From NCBI GenBank assembly GCA_011523445.1, contig WTGT01000054.1, positions 1-6,190 on the forward strand: a stretch of DNA of 6,190 nucleotides. Direction: 5' to 3'. This DNA comes from Paracoccaceae bacterium. GTDB lineage: Bacteria > Pseudomonadota > Alphaproteobacteria > Rhodobacterales > Rhodobacteraceae. The notes under the pieces were generated by a model. That model made no database searches. It saw nothing but the letters and a program-made list of their open reading frames with translations, and was not told the origin of the DNA. The translations under genes and the position numbers were made by a program. This document shows positions 1 through 6,190 of the stretch, one piece after another (position 1 is the stretch's first letter; every line of letters starts with the position of its first letter).

Positions 1-53
1 ACTACAAACATATCCTGCTAATTTTTGGCCCAAACTTAAGTTGTCAATTTATC

Positions 54-70
54 TTCAGTTTAAATCTGAA
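54..70. repeat. Short inverted repeat upstream of the promoter
   Basis: TTCAG (54-58) and CTGAA (66-70) are perfect 5-bp inverted arms around a 7-bp AT-only spacer. The dyad lies about 16 bp upstream of the predicted -35 box, where an activator or repressor could bind. No T-run follows it, so it is not an intrinsic terminator. It is short enough to occur by chance, and no regulator gene is visible in the window to pair with it. Confidence 0.2.
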
Positions 71-85
71 GGCCTACCTATATCA

Positions 86-113
86 TTGTCAAAATTAGTG
101 AAAAATTTATATT
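86..113 (+). promoter_or_regulatory. Candidate sigma-70 promoter for the efflux operon
   Basis: TTGTCA (86-91) matches the -35 consensus at 5 of 6 positions. TATATT (108-113) matches the -10 consensus at 5 of 6 and lies 16 bp downstream. Transcription would begin near position 120, leaving a leader of about 39 nt before the ATG at 159. A second TTGTCA at 41-46 has no good -10 partner at the right distance. The region is AT-rich, so chance matches are likely and this remains a prediction. Confidence 0.4.
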
Positions 114-158
114 TTACAGCCTGTCCTTGTTCAGGGATTGTACGTAAGCAAAAGTAAT

Positions 159-1280
159 ATGCGTATTTTTTCAATTTTAACTGCTCTTTTGGTTACTGGG
201 CTACTTTATTTATTTGTAGTCGAAAGAGACCTCCTAAGGGGCTTGATTGGTTTTTCCTCAACCGAGGAGGAGAACCTACAACTTGAAGAACCAGCAGAAG
301 ATCAGGAACAGGATCAGCTGGTGATAGTTGAAGTTAGGCCCGTGAATGTAGTGGCAACGACCTTTGAGCAGGAAATGGTTGATACCTCAATCACTCTTAC
401 CGGTACAACCAGGGCAGCCAGATATGTTGATGTTAAATCCGAAACTTCAGGTCTCGTCATTTCTGAACCATTTAGAAAAGGTGAGAATGTATCCAGAGGT
501 GACATCCTGTGCGAATTGGACCCGGGAACAAGATTGGCTGTATTGGAAGAAGCCCAAGCCCAATTGAAATCGGCAGAAATCAATGCCGTGACAGCTACTA
601 GGTTAGCCGATGGAGGTTTGGGATCAGAAGCCAACAAGACTTCGGCGCAAGCAGCTTTGCAAGCAACTCTTGCTACGATTGAACGTGCCGAAAAGGAAAT
701 TTCCAGATTAACAATTAAAGCACCATTTGATGGTCTCTTGGAAACTGATGCCGCGGAAGTTGGTTCCCTGCTCCAGACTGGTTCCCTCTGTGCCACGATC
801 ATTCAACTTGACCCCATCAGGATTGTTGGTTTTGTTTCCGAGAGCGATGTGGATAAGTTGCAAATTGGCAATCCTGCCCAGGCCAGATTGATTTCAGGTC
901 GGAACGTAACCGGAGAGGTTACCTTTATTTCCCGATCTGCTGATGAGAGCACCCGGACTTTCAAGGTTGAGATTACAGTTGACAATAGTGATTTGAGCAT
1001 CAGAGACGGGTTGACTGCAGAAATTTCAATTCTTGCCGATAAGAACATGGCCCACTTAATTCCCCAATCTGCCTTGACCCTAGATAATACCGGTGAATTG
1101 GGTGTTCGTACAGTTGTCGATGACACTGTCAGGTTCCGGAAGGTTGATTTGCTACTCGATTCACCGTATGGCGCCTGGGTCGTGGGACTGCCTCCGAGGG
1201 TTGATATAATCGTGGTAGGTCAGGAATTTGTTGTGGATGGGACAAAAGTTGCAGTCACCTTTAGGGAGAATACCTTATGA
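159..1280 (+). CDS. RND efflux pump periplasmic adaptor subunit (HlyD/AcrA-type membrane fusion protein)
   Basis: This is the adaptor that bridges the inner-membrane RND transporter to an outer-membrane channel across the periplasm. Counting from the ATG at 159 (373 residues), residues 3-22 form one hydrophobic N-terminal membrane anchor. No lipobox cysteine is present, so anchoring is by a helix rather than a lipid. An acidic linker (about 34-53) follows. The first lipoyl half is at about 81-122, with TGTTRA and the GENVSRGDILCELD turn. A short alpha-hairpin spans about 125-185. The second lipoyl half begins at IKAPFDGLL (about 186-194). A beta-barrel (about 220-295) and a membrane-proximal domain complete the family order. 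The length is typical. An in-frame TTG at 138 would add seven residues. I prefer the ATG because the protein then begins MRIFSILTA directly at the hydrophobic segment, as I recall for relatives. Neither start has a properly spaced Shine-Dalgarno: AGGGA at 133-137 abuts the TTG and is 21 nt from the ATG. The stop overlaps the permease start, so the two are co-translated. Substrate is unknown. Confidence 0.92.
   Translation: MRIFSILTALLVTGLLYLFVVERDLLRGLIGFSSTEEENLQLEEPAEDQEQDQLVIVEVRPVNVVATTFEQEMVDTSITLTGTTRAARYVDVKSETSGLVISEPFRKGENVSRGDILCELDPGTRLAVLEEAQAQLKSAEINAVTATRLADGGLGSEANKTSAQAALQATLATIERAEKEISRLTIKAPFDGLLETDAAEVGSLLQTGSLCATIIQLDPIRIVGFVSESDVDKLQIGNPAQARLISGRNVTGEVTFISRSADESTRTFKVEITVDNSDLSIRDGLTAEISILADKNMAHLIPQSALTLDNTGELGVRTVVDDTVRFRKVDLLLDSPYGAWVVGLPPRVDIIVVGQEFVVDGTKVAVTFRENTL
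1263..1268 (+). promoter_or_regulatory. Ribosome binding site of the RND permease gene
   Basis: AGGGAG lies 8 nt upstream of the ATG at 1277, inside the last codons of the adaptor gene. Its spacing and match to the 16S 3' end support that ATG. With the 4-nt ATGA overlap (1277-1280) it suggests translational coupling of adaptor and permease. Confidence 0.75.
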
Positions 1281-4200
1281 AAGGGGTGGTCGATTGGTCT
1301 GCAAAACACCCGAGCATGATTTTTGCGATGGTGATCTTTTCCATTACGGCCGGAATTGCCGCCTATGTAAACCTCCCCAAGGAAGGTTCACCTGACATTA
1401 CCATTCCAGCCTTTTTTGTTTCTGTACCCTTTCAGGGGATATCAGCCGAGGACAGCGAGCAACTTTTGGTCAAGCCACTCGAAGATAATCTTTCGGATCT
1501 CAAGGGTTTAAAAAACATCAATTCCACAGCCTCTGAAGGGTATGCCGGAGTTGTTCTCGAATTGGAGTTTGGATTGGATCGAAGTTCCACTCTTGCCGAT
1601 ATAAGGGAAAAGGTCAATAAAGCTCAAGCCGAATTCCCCCCAGGGGCTAATGAACCAAGTATCAATGAATTGAGTTTCGCTGAGTTCCCCATTCTGGTAG
1701 TCGTTTTGGCGGGTCAAATTCCAGAAAGGTCACTCCAGAAGATTGGCGAAGACCTCAAGGATAAAATAGAAGCGCTTCCTCCCATACTTGAAGTGGGTTT
1801 ATCTGGCAATAGAAAGGAAATGATCGAGGTCATCATTGATCCGTTCAGATTGGAGGCTTTTGGTATAACAGCCGATGAACTCAACGCCGTAATAACCCGA
1901 AACAACCAGCTTGTTGCAGCAGGGGACATTCAAACCGACAAGGGTTCCTTTGCTGTAAAAATACCTTCTTCATTCCAAACTCCCTCCGATGTTGAAAATC
2001 TCCCGATAAAAATCAATGGTGACCGGGTCATTACCGTTGGAGACATAGGTGAAGTAAGGTTGACCTTTGAAGACCGGACCGGGTATGCCCGTTATAACGG
2101 TGAATTGACACTTGGTCTTCAAATCGTCAAGCGCCGTGGTACAAATGAAATTGACACTGCCAATCTGGTAAAAGCAGAAACCAGGAAGTTCATGGAAACT
2201 CTTCCGGAAGAATTAAGAAAATCCGTTACTGCAGATTTTGTTCAGGATTCAAGTTTCTATACACAGGGCATGATTTCGCGTCTCGAAGGAGCAGTTCTCA
2301 CTGCCGTCGCCCTAGTCATGATCGTCATCTTGGCGTCGCTTGGTTTTAGATCCGCCCTACTGGTGGGATTTGCCATTCCCTCATCCTTTCTCCTCTGCTC
2401 CATTTTCCTAGCAGTTTTGGGTATTTCAATATCCAACATAGTCATGTTCGGATTGATCTTGTCGGTAGGAATGCTTGTCGACAGTGCCATTGTTGTCGTG
2501 GAATTGGGTGACAAGAAGATTCGAGAAGGTGTAGGGCCCATGAACGCCTATACAAGCGCTGCCAAAAGAATGTTCTGGCCCATCATTTCGTCAACGGCAA
2601 CCACCCTATGTGCATTTCTGCCCATGCTGTTCTGGCCTGGCATGGCCGGCCAGTTCATGGGAACCTTGCCGATAACCCTGATTTTCGTACTTTCCGCCTC
2701 CATGGTTGTTGCCCTTATCTTCCTGCCGGTAGTTGGCGGATTGGCCGGCAGAATATCGGTCAAATTTAACCAGTTGACCGATTTGTTGAGAAACCTGAAT
2801 TTCTATTTGCGGATATTTCTCACTTGCATAGCGATTGTCCTGGTTGTTTTTTCTGGTACATCGCTGGTAACTACCACCCTCTCCTTCATGGACAAGTCGG
2901 ACGCTTCCTTGATCACTCTTTTCCTCAATGGTTTGGGGTTTTGTCTGAGCGTCATGTTGATGTCCATTTTGATGGGATCGGTCTTTCGGAAAAAAGCCCC
3001 CGTTTACAATTCAGCCAGATCATCACGAACCATTGTTGGGGTAATAATCAAACTGATCGTTGGAAACCCGATTATGCCGATAGTGGTGATAGTCGGTATT
3101 CTAGCTTTTGTTGTAGCTACTTTCATGAGTTATTCCAAGAACAATTATGGTGTCAATTTCTTTGTCGATGCCGAGCCCGACATGATTGGCATTAATGTTC
3201 TTGCCCGAGGCAACCTGAGCTTGAATGAAAAGGATTTTCTCGTAACCTCGGTAGAAGAAGAGATCATGGACACTGAGGGTATTGGCTCGATATTTTCATT
3301 CTCCGGTGATGCGGGTCTCAGGGACACTGACCAGGATCCCGTCGATTCAGTCGGGGAAATTCAAATAGAATTCAACCCATGGGAAGAACGGCAATCAATG
3401 GGTGAATCTGTTCAGGACAGCCGATTGATCATAGAGAAGCTGGAAGAAATCATGCTTCAAATTCCCGGTATCAGAACAAATACCAACCTGGTGGCCCAGG
3501 GGCCTTCGCAGGGAAAACCTCTCAATCTCAGGATAAAGAGCTCAAGTTGGGAAGACCTGCTTGAAAAAACCGAAATCGTCAAATCCAAGTTCGAAGAAAC
3601 CCAGGCCCTGATTTTTGTTGAGGATACCAGACCCTTGCCGGGTATTGACTGGCAGATCGATATTGACCTGGACAAGGCAGCCAGATTCGGGGCGGATGTG
3701 GCTTCGGTAGGTTCCATGATCAGGATGGCAACAAGCGGGGTTGTTCTGGATACCATTCGAATGGATAACCTGAATGATGAAATTGATATCAGGGTCCGTT
3801 TTCCTGAGGAATTCAGAACTCTTACTACACTAGAAACACTTAGGGTCAGAACAGTTAACGGTTTGATACCCGTATCGAATTTCCTTACTTTTGAGCCGGT
3901 ACAGCAATTGGATCAGGTTCAGCGTCATGATGGTGACAGGTTTATTACAATCAGTGCTGGCCTCACACCCGATCTGGTCAATGAGTTTGGTGAGGCAATT
4001 ACACCGACCGAACGGGTTGCATATTTGGATAAATGGCTGGAGGAAACATTTGGATCAGATCCAAGTTTCAGCTGGGAATGGACAGGCGATCAGGCAGAAC
4101 AGGACGAAAGCCAAACATTCCTGTTGTTCGCCTTCATTGGTGCCTTGGGGTTGATGTTCGGTGTATTGCTTGCACAGTTCAACAGCTTCTATAATTCAAT

Positions 4201-4897
4201 ACTTGTACTCTTTGCTGTCGTTTTATCAATTACCGGCGTTCTAATCGGGATGCAGGTAATGAACCAGCCATTCTCAATTATCATGACCGGTACTGGAATT
4301 GTTTCCCTGGCTGGTATTGTCGTCAATCACAATATTGTTTTGATAGATACTTACAATGAATACTCAAGTTACATGCCCCGGATTGAAGCAATCATCAGAA
4401 CAGTAGAGGCCAGAATCAGACCTGTTTTCCTGACGACGATAACTACAATGGCAGGTTTGACTCCAATGATGTTGGGAATATCCTTCGATTTTACCAACGG
4501 AGGCTATTTGATTGACTCGCCGAATTCAATCTGGTGGAAGCCATTGGCCACAGCTGTCGTCTTTGGACTTGGTACTTCGGTTCTTCTAACCCTTGCCTTT
4601 ACCCCAGCCATGCTTGCCATCAGGATTTGGTTGGCCAAGGGTGCCTATGCATCTTCCAATTCTCTGACAGCGTTGGTTCTGGGTCCCAATAGTCGCATTT
4701 CCCTTGACCGGAAATTGAGAATTGCTGCAGGGGCCCTCCCTCAAATCAATATTGACTGGGATCAATTTCAACAGGTTCTCCTCCCACTGCCACAGGACAA
4801 CAAGGCAATTGAACCGACACCAGGGGAAATCATCGAAGGTGAGACTGGTTCTGTTGACGAATTCGATGTTGAACCCGAGGACACTCAACCCAATTAA
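1277..4897 (+). CDS. RND efflux transporter permease subunit (AcrB/AcrD/AcrF family)
   Basis: This is the inner-membrane, proton-driven transporter of a tripartite pump, expected to act as a trimer with the adaptor encoded just upstream. TM1 is at about residues 12-31 and is followed by PKEGSPDI. The first periplasmic porter region is about 32-335. TM2-TM6 lie at about 336-489, with GMLVDSAIVVVE (398-409) in TM4. The second periplasmic region is about 618-945. TM8-TM12 lie at about 946-1113, with GIVVNHNIVLID (1013-1024) in TM10 and IRPVFLTTITTMAGL (1047-1061) in TM11. At 1206 residues it is about 150 longer than AcrB-like proteins. Part of the excess is two additional hydrophobic stretches (about 510-532 and 547-569) between TM6 and TM7, and part is an acidic cytoplasmic tail after about 1113. 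TM4 has one aspartate (D402) followed by S403 where AcrB has D407-D408, and TM10 has N1017 where AcrB has K940. R1048 fits the position of AcrB R971. From memory, rhodobacteral relatives share these traits, so the protein looks intact rather than degraded. The family call is secure; drug, solute or lipid substrate cannot be told. Confidence 0.97.
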   Translation: MKGVVDWSAKHPSMIFAMVIFSITAGIAAYVNLPKEGSPDITIPAFFVSVPFQGISAEDSEQLLVKPLEDNLSDLKGLKNINSTASEGYAGVVLELEFGLDRSSTLADIREKVNKAQAEFPPGANEPSINELSFAEFPILVVVLAGQIPERSLQKIGEDLKDKIEALPPILEVGLSGNRKEMIEVIIDPFRLEAFGITADELNAVITRNNQLVAAGDIQTDKGSFAVKIPSSFQTPSDVENLPIKINGDRVITVGDIGEVRLTFEDRTGYARYNGELTLGLQIVKRRGTNEIDTANLVKAETRKFMETLPEELRKSVTADFVQDSSFYTQGMISRLEGAVLTAVALVMIVILASLGFRSALLVGFAIPSSFLLCSIFLAVLGISISNIVMFGLILSVGMLVDSAIVVVELGDKKIREGVGPMNAYTSAAKRMFWPIISSTATTLCAFLPMLFWPGMAGQFMGTLPITLIFVLSASMVVALIFLPVVGGLAGRISVKFNQLTDLLRNLNFYLRIFLTCIAIVLVVFSGTSLVTTTLSFMDKSDASLITLFLNGLGFCLSVMLMSILMGSVFRKKAPVYNSARSSRTIVGVIIKLIVGNPIMPIVVIVGILAFVVATFMSYSKNNYGVNFFVDAEPDMIGINVLARGNLSLNEKDFLVTSVEEEIMDTEGIGSIFSFSGDAGLRDTDQDPVDSVGEIQIEFNPWEERQSMGESVQDSRLIIEKLEEIMLQIPGIRTNTNLVAQGPSQGKPLNLRIKSSSWEDLLEKTEIVKSKFEETQALIFVEDTRPLPGIDWQIDIDLDKAARFGADVASVGSMIRMATSGVVLDTIRMDNLNDEIDIRVRFPEEFRTLTTLETLRVRTVNGLIPVSNFLTFEPVQQLDQVQRHDGDRFITISAGLTPDLVNEFGEAITPTERVAYLDKWLEETFGSDPSFSWEWTGDQAEQDESQTFLLFAFIGALGLMFGVLLAQFNSFYNSILVLFAVVLSITGVLIGMQVMNQPFSIIMTGTGIVSLAGIVVNHNIVLIDTYNEYSSYMPRIEAIIRTVEARIRPVFLTTITTMAGLTPMMLGISFDFTNGGYLIDSPNSIWWKPLATAVVFGLGTSVLLTLAFTPAMLAIRIWLAKGAYASSNSLTALVLGPNSRISLDRKLRIAAGALPQINIDWDQFQQVLLPLPQDNKAIEPTPGEIIEGETGSVDEFDVEPEDTQPN

Positions 4898-4919
4898 TCA
4901 AACTAGGGATATCGTATAT

Positions 4920-4946
4920 TCAGGTTGATTTAACCAACCTGATTTT
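4920..4946 (+). terminator. Rho-independent terminator of the efflux operon
   Basis: TCAGGTTG (4920-4927) pairs perfectly with CAACCTGA (4935-4942) to form an 8-bp stem with a 7-nt loop. On the plus strand TTTT (4943-4946) and then a T-rich stretch follow. It begins 22 nt after the permease stop. The hairpin also lies just past the stop of the convergent LysM gene. In that direction only AATATA follows the stem, so it would be a weak terminator for the minus strand at best. Confidence 0.7.
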
Positions 4947-4953
4947 GCAATTT

Positions 4954-6190
4954 CTATTTCAGTGGGGCGGTTGTTTCGTTATCGCCAACTGGTACGACAA
5001 ATATCTGACCCGGGTAAATCAAATCAGGATCATCAATCTGATCCTTGTTGGCATTGTAGATTCTTACATACAGTCTGCCTAGCCCATAATTTCTTCTGGA
5101 AATACCCCATAGCGTAAATCCCTTTTGCACAGTAACAAGTGTTGCCAGTTTTGGATTTTCCTGAATTTTCTCTTGGGCTTCCATGGCCTGTTCGGGTGGT
5201 TCAATCCTCAGTGGGGTTTCTACCTTTTCGATTACATTGCCTTCATCACCCACTTCATCAATGGTCAGGAAATAATCACCAGGTTCAACTTCACTCAATT
5301 CAGCAGTCCACTTACCTTCTTCGGTAATATCCTCGGATTGAATGAGATTTCCGTCCAGTAGAATCCTTGCCTCGTTATTAGGATCACCACTACCCGAGAG
5401 GCTGATTTCACCACTATCCTCATAGGTAACAACCTCAAGTAAAAGCTCATTATCGGGAGAACTTACAACAATGCCTTCCTCTAACTCAGCAATCTGAATC
5501 TGTTCAATCTTATCGGCACCACTTCCCTCCTGATCTTCGAGCAGAATCGCGAAAAGAGTTTCCCTGGAATAAACTAGCGATCCATCGATAGGTGAAACCG
5601 CTGCCAACTTTATCTCAATTGGTTCAGGGGATAATTCCAATGAGAAAATTGCAGTAAATTCACCACTTGGGGTTGTTGTTTCTTCAGCCACCGAAATGGA
5701 ATTTGCCAATACCCTAACCTGTATTTCAGGTGATGACCTTCCGGCAATTACCGATGCACCATCCCTGGAAAAGTTGGCTACATCAAAGGTTGGTGGAATA
5801 ATTTGCAGGGGAACCTCTTTACCATCAGTCTCCAATTCGGATACGTCCTGGGATGTCTCTTCTGCAGGTTCTTCCGTGACTGTATCCTTTGTAGGTTGGG
5901 GTTCCACGGTTGCTTCCTCAGCCTGGTCTTCCTTTACTTCAGGTTTGGATACTTCCTCGGTCGTTTCTTCTTCGGACGGAACTTCATCCGGGTCTGAAGT
6001 GCCCTCGGCCTTTTCGTCTGAAGGTTCTTCCGCGATTGGATCCTCTACGGGTTGAGGCTCAACAGTTTCTTCCCCAGCCTGGTCTTCCTTTACTCCGGGC
6101 TTGGGTATATACTTGGTCGTTTCTTCTTCGGACACAACTTCATCCGGGTCTGAAGTGCCCTCGGCCTTTTCGTCTGAAGGTTCTTCCGCG
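4954..6190 (-). CDS. LysM peptidoglycan-binding protein with Ig-like domains and acidic N-terminal repeats (5' partial)
   Basis: The frame stays open from its TAG stop (4954-4956) to the right window edge, giving 411 visible residues; the true start lies outside. The GTG at 6133-6135 is not a credible start. It sits inside a tandem repeat whose other copy has CCG at that place, and the frame is open upstream. Visible residues 1-128 are a low-complexity region rich in Glu, Asp, Pro, Ser and Thr, built of 52-residue repeats. Residues about 133-216 and 252-330 look like two beta-rich bacterial Ig-like modules; the second contains ISLSGSGDPNNEARILLDG. Residues about 349-401 are a LysM domain, with VQKGFTLWGISRRNYG and DPDLIYPGQIFVVP. 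LysM domains bind the GlcNAc-containing glycan of peptidoglycan, so the protein is probably an envelope protein with its C-terminus on the cell wall. A signal peptide or membrane anchor would lie in the missing part. The layout resembles a common rhodobacteral LysM protein of unknown precise role. It converges on the efflux operon and is not part of it. Confidence 0.9.
   Translation of the reverse strand, partial: AEEPSDEKAEGTSDPDEVVSEEETTKYIPKPGVKEDQAGEETVEPQPVEDPIAEEPSDEKAEGTSDPDEVPSEEETTEEVSKPEVKEDQAEEATVEPQPTKDTVTEEPAEETSQDVSELETDGKEVPLQIIPPTFDVANFSRDGASVIAGRSSPEIQVRVLANSISVAEETTTPSGEFTAIFSLELSPEPIEIKLAAVSPIDGSLVYSRETLFAILLEDQEGSGADKIEQIQIAELEEGIVVSSPDNELLLEVVTYEDSGEISLSGSGDPNNEARILLDGNLIQSEDITEEGKWTAELSEVEPGDYFLTIDEVGDEGNVIEKVETPLRIEPPEQAMEAQEKIQENPKLATLVTVQKGFTLWGISRRNYGLGRLYVRIYNANKDQIDDPDLIYPGQIFVVPVGDNETTAPLK
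5879..6190 (-). repeat. 156-bp in-frame tandem repeat coding for acidic 52-residue units
   Basis: Two adjacent 156-bp copies, 5879-6034 and 6035-6190, align without gaps. By hand I count 22 mismatches, about 86% identity. The last 55 bp of each (5980-6034 and 6136-6190) are identical. Each copy encodes 52 residues starting AEEPSDEKAEGTSDPDEV and ending in an ATVEPQP- or ETVEPQP-like segment, so copy-number change keeps the frame. A degenerate third copy is recognisable at about 5836-5878 (TEEPAEETSQDV). The array probably continues past the window edge because the outermost copy ends exactly there without decay. Confidence 0.88.

Noticed and set aside
1..137. Possible end of an upstream gene or a small RNA in the left flank
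   Set aside because: The stretch is AT-rich, with no coding frame of convincing composition, and no stable hairpin beyond the 5-bp dyad at 54-70.
314..1126. Minus-strand open frames (314-802 and 803-1126) antisense to the adaptor
   Set aside because: They overlap a clearly conserved adaptor on the opposite strand, and their translations show no family features.
2824..3195. Plus-strand alternative frame of 123 codons inside the permease, covering the extra TM segment region
   Set aside because: I considered whether the inserted region reflected a frameshift or a nested gene. The permease frame is uninterrupted and hydrophobic on both sides, while the alternative product is Cys-, His- and Trp-rich without a recognisable domain.
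2257..3756. Several minus-strand open frames of 60-99 codons inside the permease
   Set aside because: They are shadows of the permease reading frame with low-information translations and no Shine-Dalgarno or conserved motif.
4586..4888. Minus-strand open frame of 100 codons over the permease tail, which could look like a gene downstream of the LysM gene
   Set aside because: It lies antisense to the permease C-terminus, past the hairpin at 4920-4946, and has no recognisable motif.
5696..6055. Plus-strand open frames (5696-6055 and 5803-5997) opposite the LysM gene, rich in Ser and Val
   Set aside because: They mirror the acidic repeat region of the minus-strand gene. GAA/GAG-rich codons read as TTC/CTC/TCT on the other strand, which keeps frames open by composition. 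No recognisable domain.
5879..6190. CRISPR-like or mobile-element repeat
   Set aside because: The units are 156 bp, contiguous without spacers, in frame and coding. No palindromic repeat, terminal inverted repeats or transposase is present.

Overview
The window reads as a chromosomal segment of a Gram-negative alphaproteobacterium, probably a marine member of the Rhodobacterales with an unusually AT-rich genome for that order. This rests on how the three proteins look. From memory, the RND permease resembles a rhodobacteral RND subfamily, with its motif variants around D402 and N1017 and its spare hydrophobic segment after TM6. The minus-strand protein has the Ig-like plus C-terminal LysM layout common in that order. 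No marker gene is present, so the assignment is an inference.

Layout: positions 1-158 are a short non-coding leader with a plausible sigma-70 promoter (86-113) and a small dyad (54-70). Positions 159-1280 encode a periplasmic adaptor (membrane fusion protein). Its stop overlaps the start of a 1206-residue RND inner-membrane transporter (1277-4897) by four bases, and a well-spaced Shine-Dalgarno lies inside the end of the adaptor gene. The two form one operon that ends at a hairpin with a T-run (4920-4946). A second transcription unit converges from the right: a LysM protein on the minus strand (4954 to beyond 6190) with its 5' end outside the window. The two stop codons are separated by 56 bp, which hold the hairpin.

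How the genes work together: the permease should use the proton gradient to move a substrate from the periplasm or inner membrane, and the adaptor should bridge it to an outer-membrane channel. No TolC-type channel gene is in the window, so the pump presumably uses one encoded elsewhere or just upstream. The substrate cannot be read from sequence. The LysM protein is probably an envelope protein that binds peptidoglycan and has no evident functional link to the pump beyond adjacency.

I see no convincing undescribed system here. The points most worth a second look are an extra transmembrane pair and a long acidic tail in the permease, its non-AcrB proton-relay residues, and a 156-bp in-frame tandem repeat in the LysM gene that runs off the window edge.
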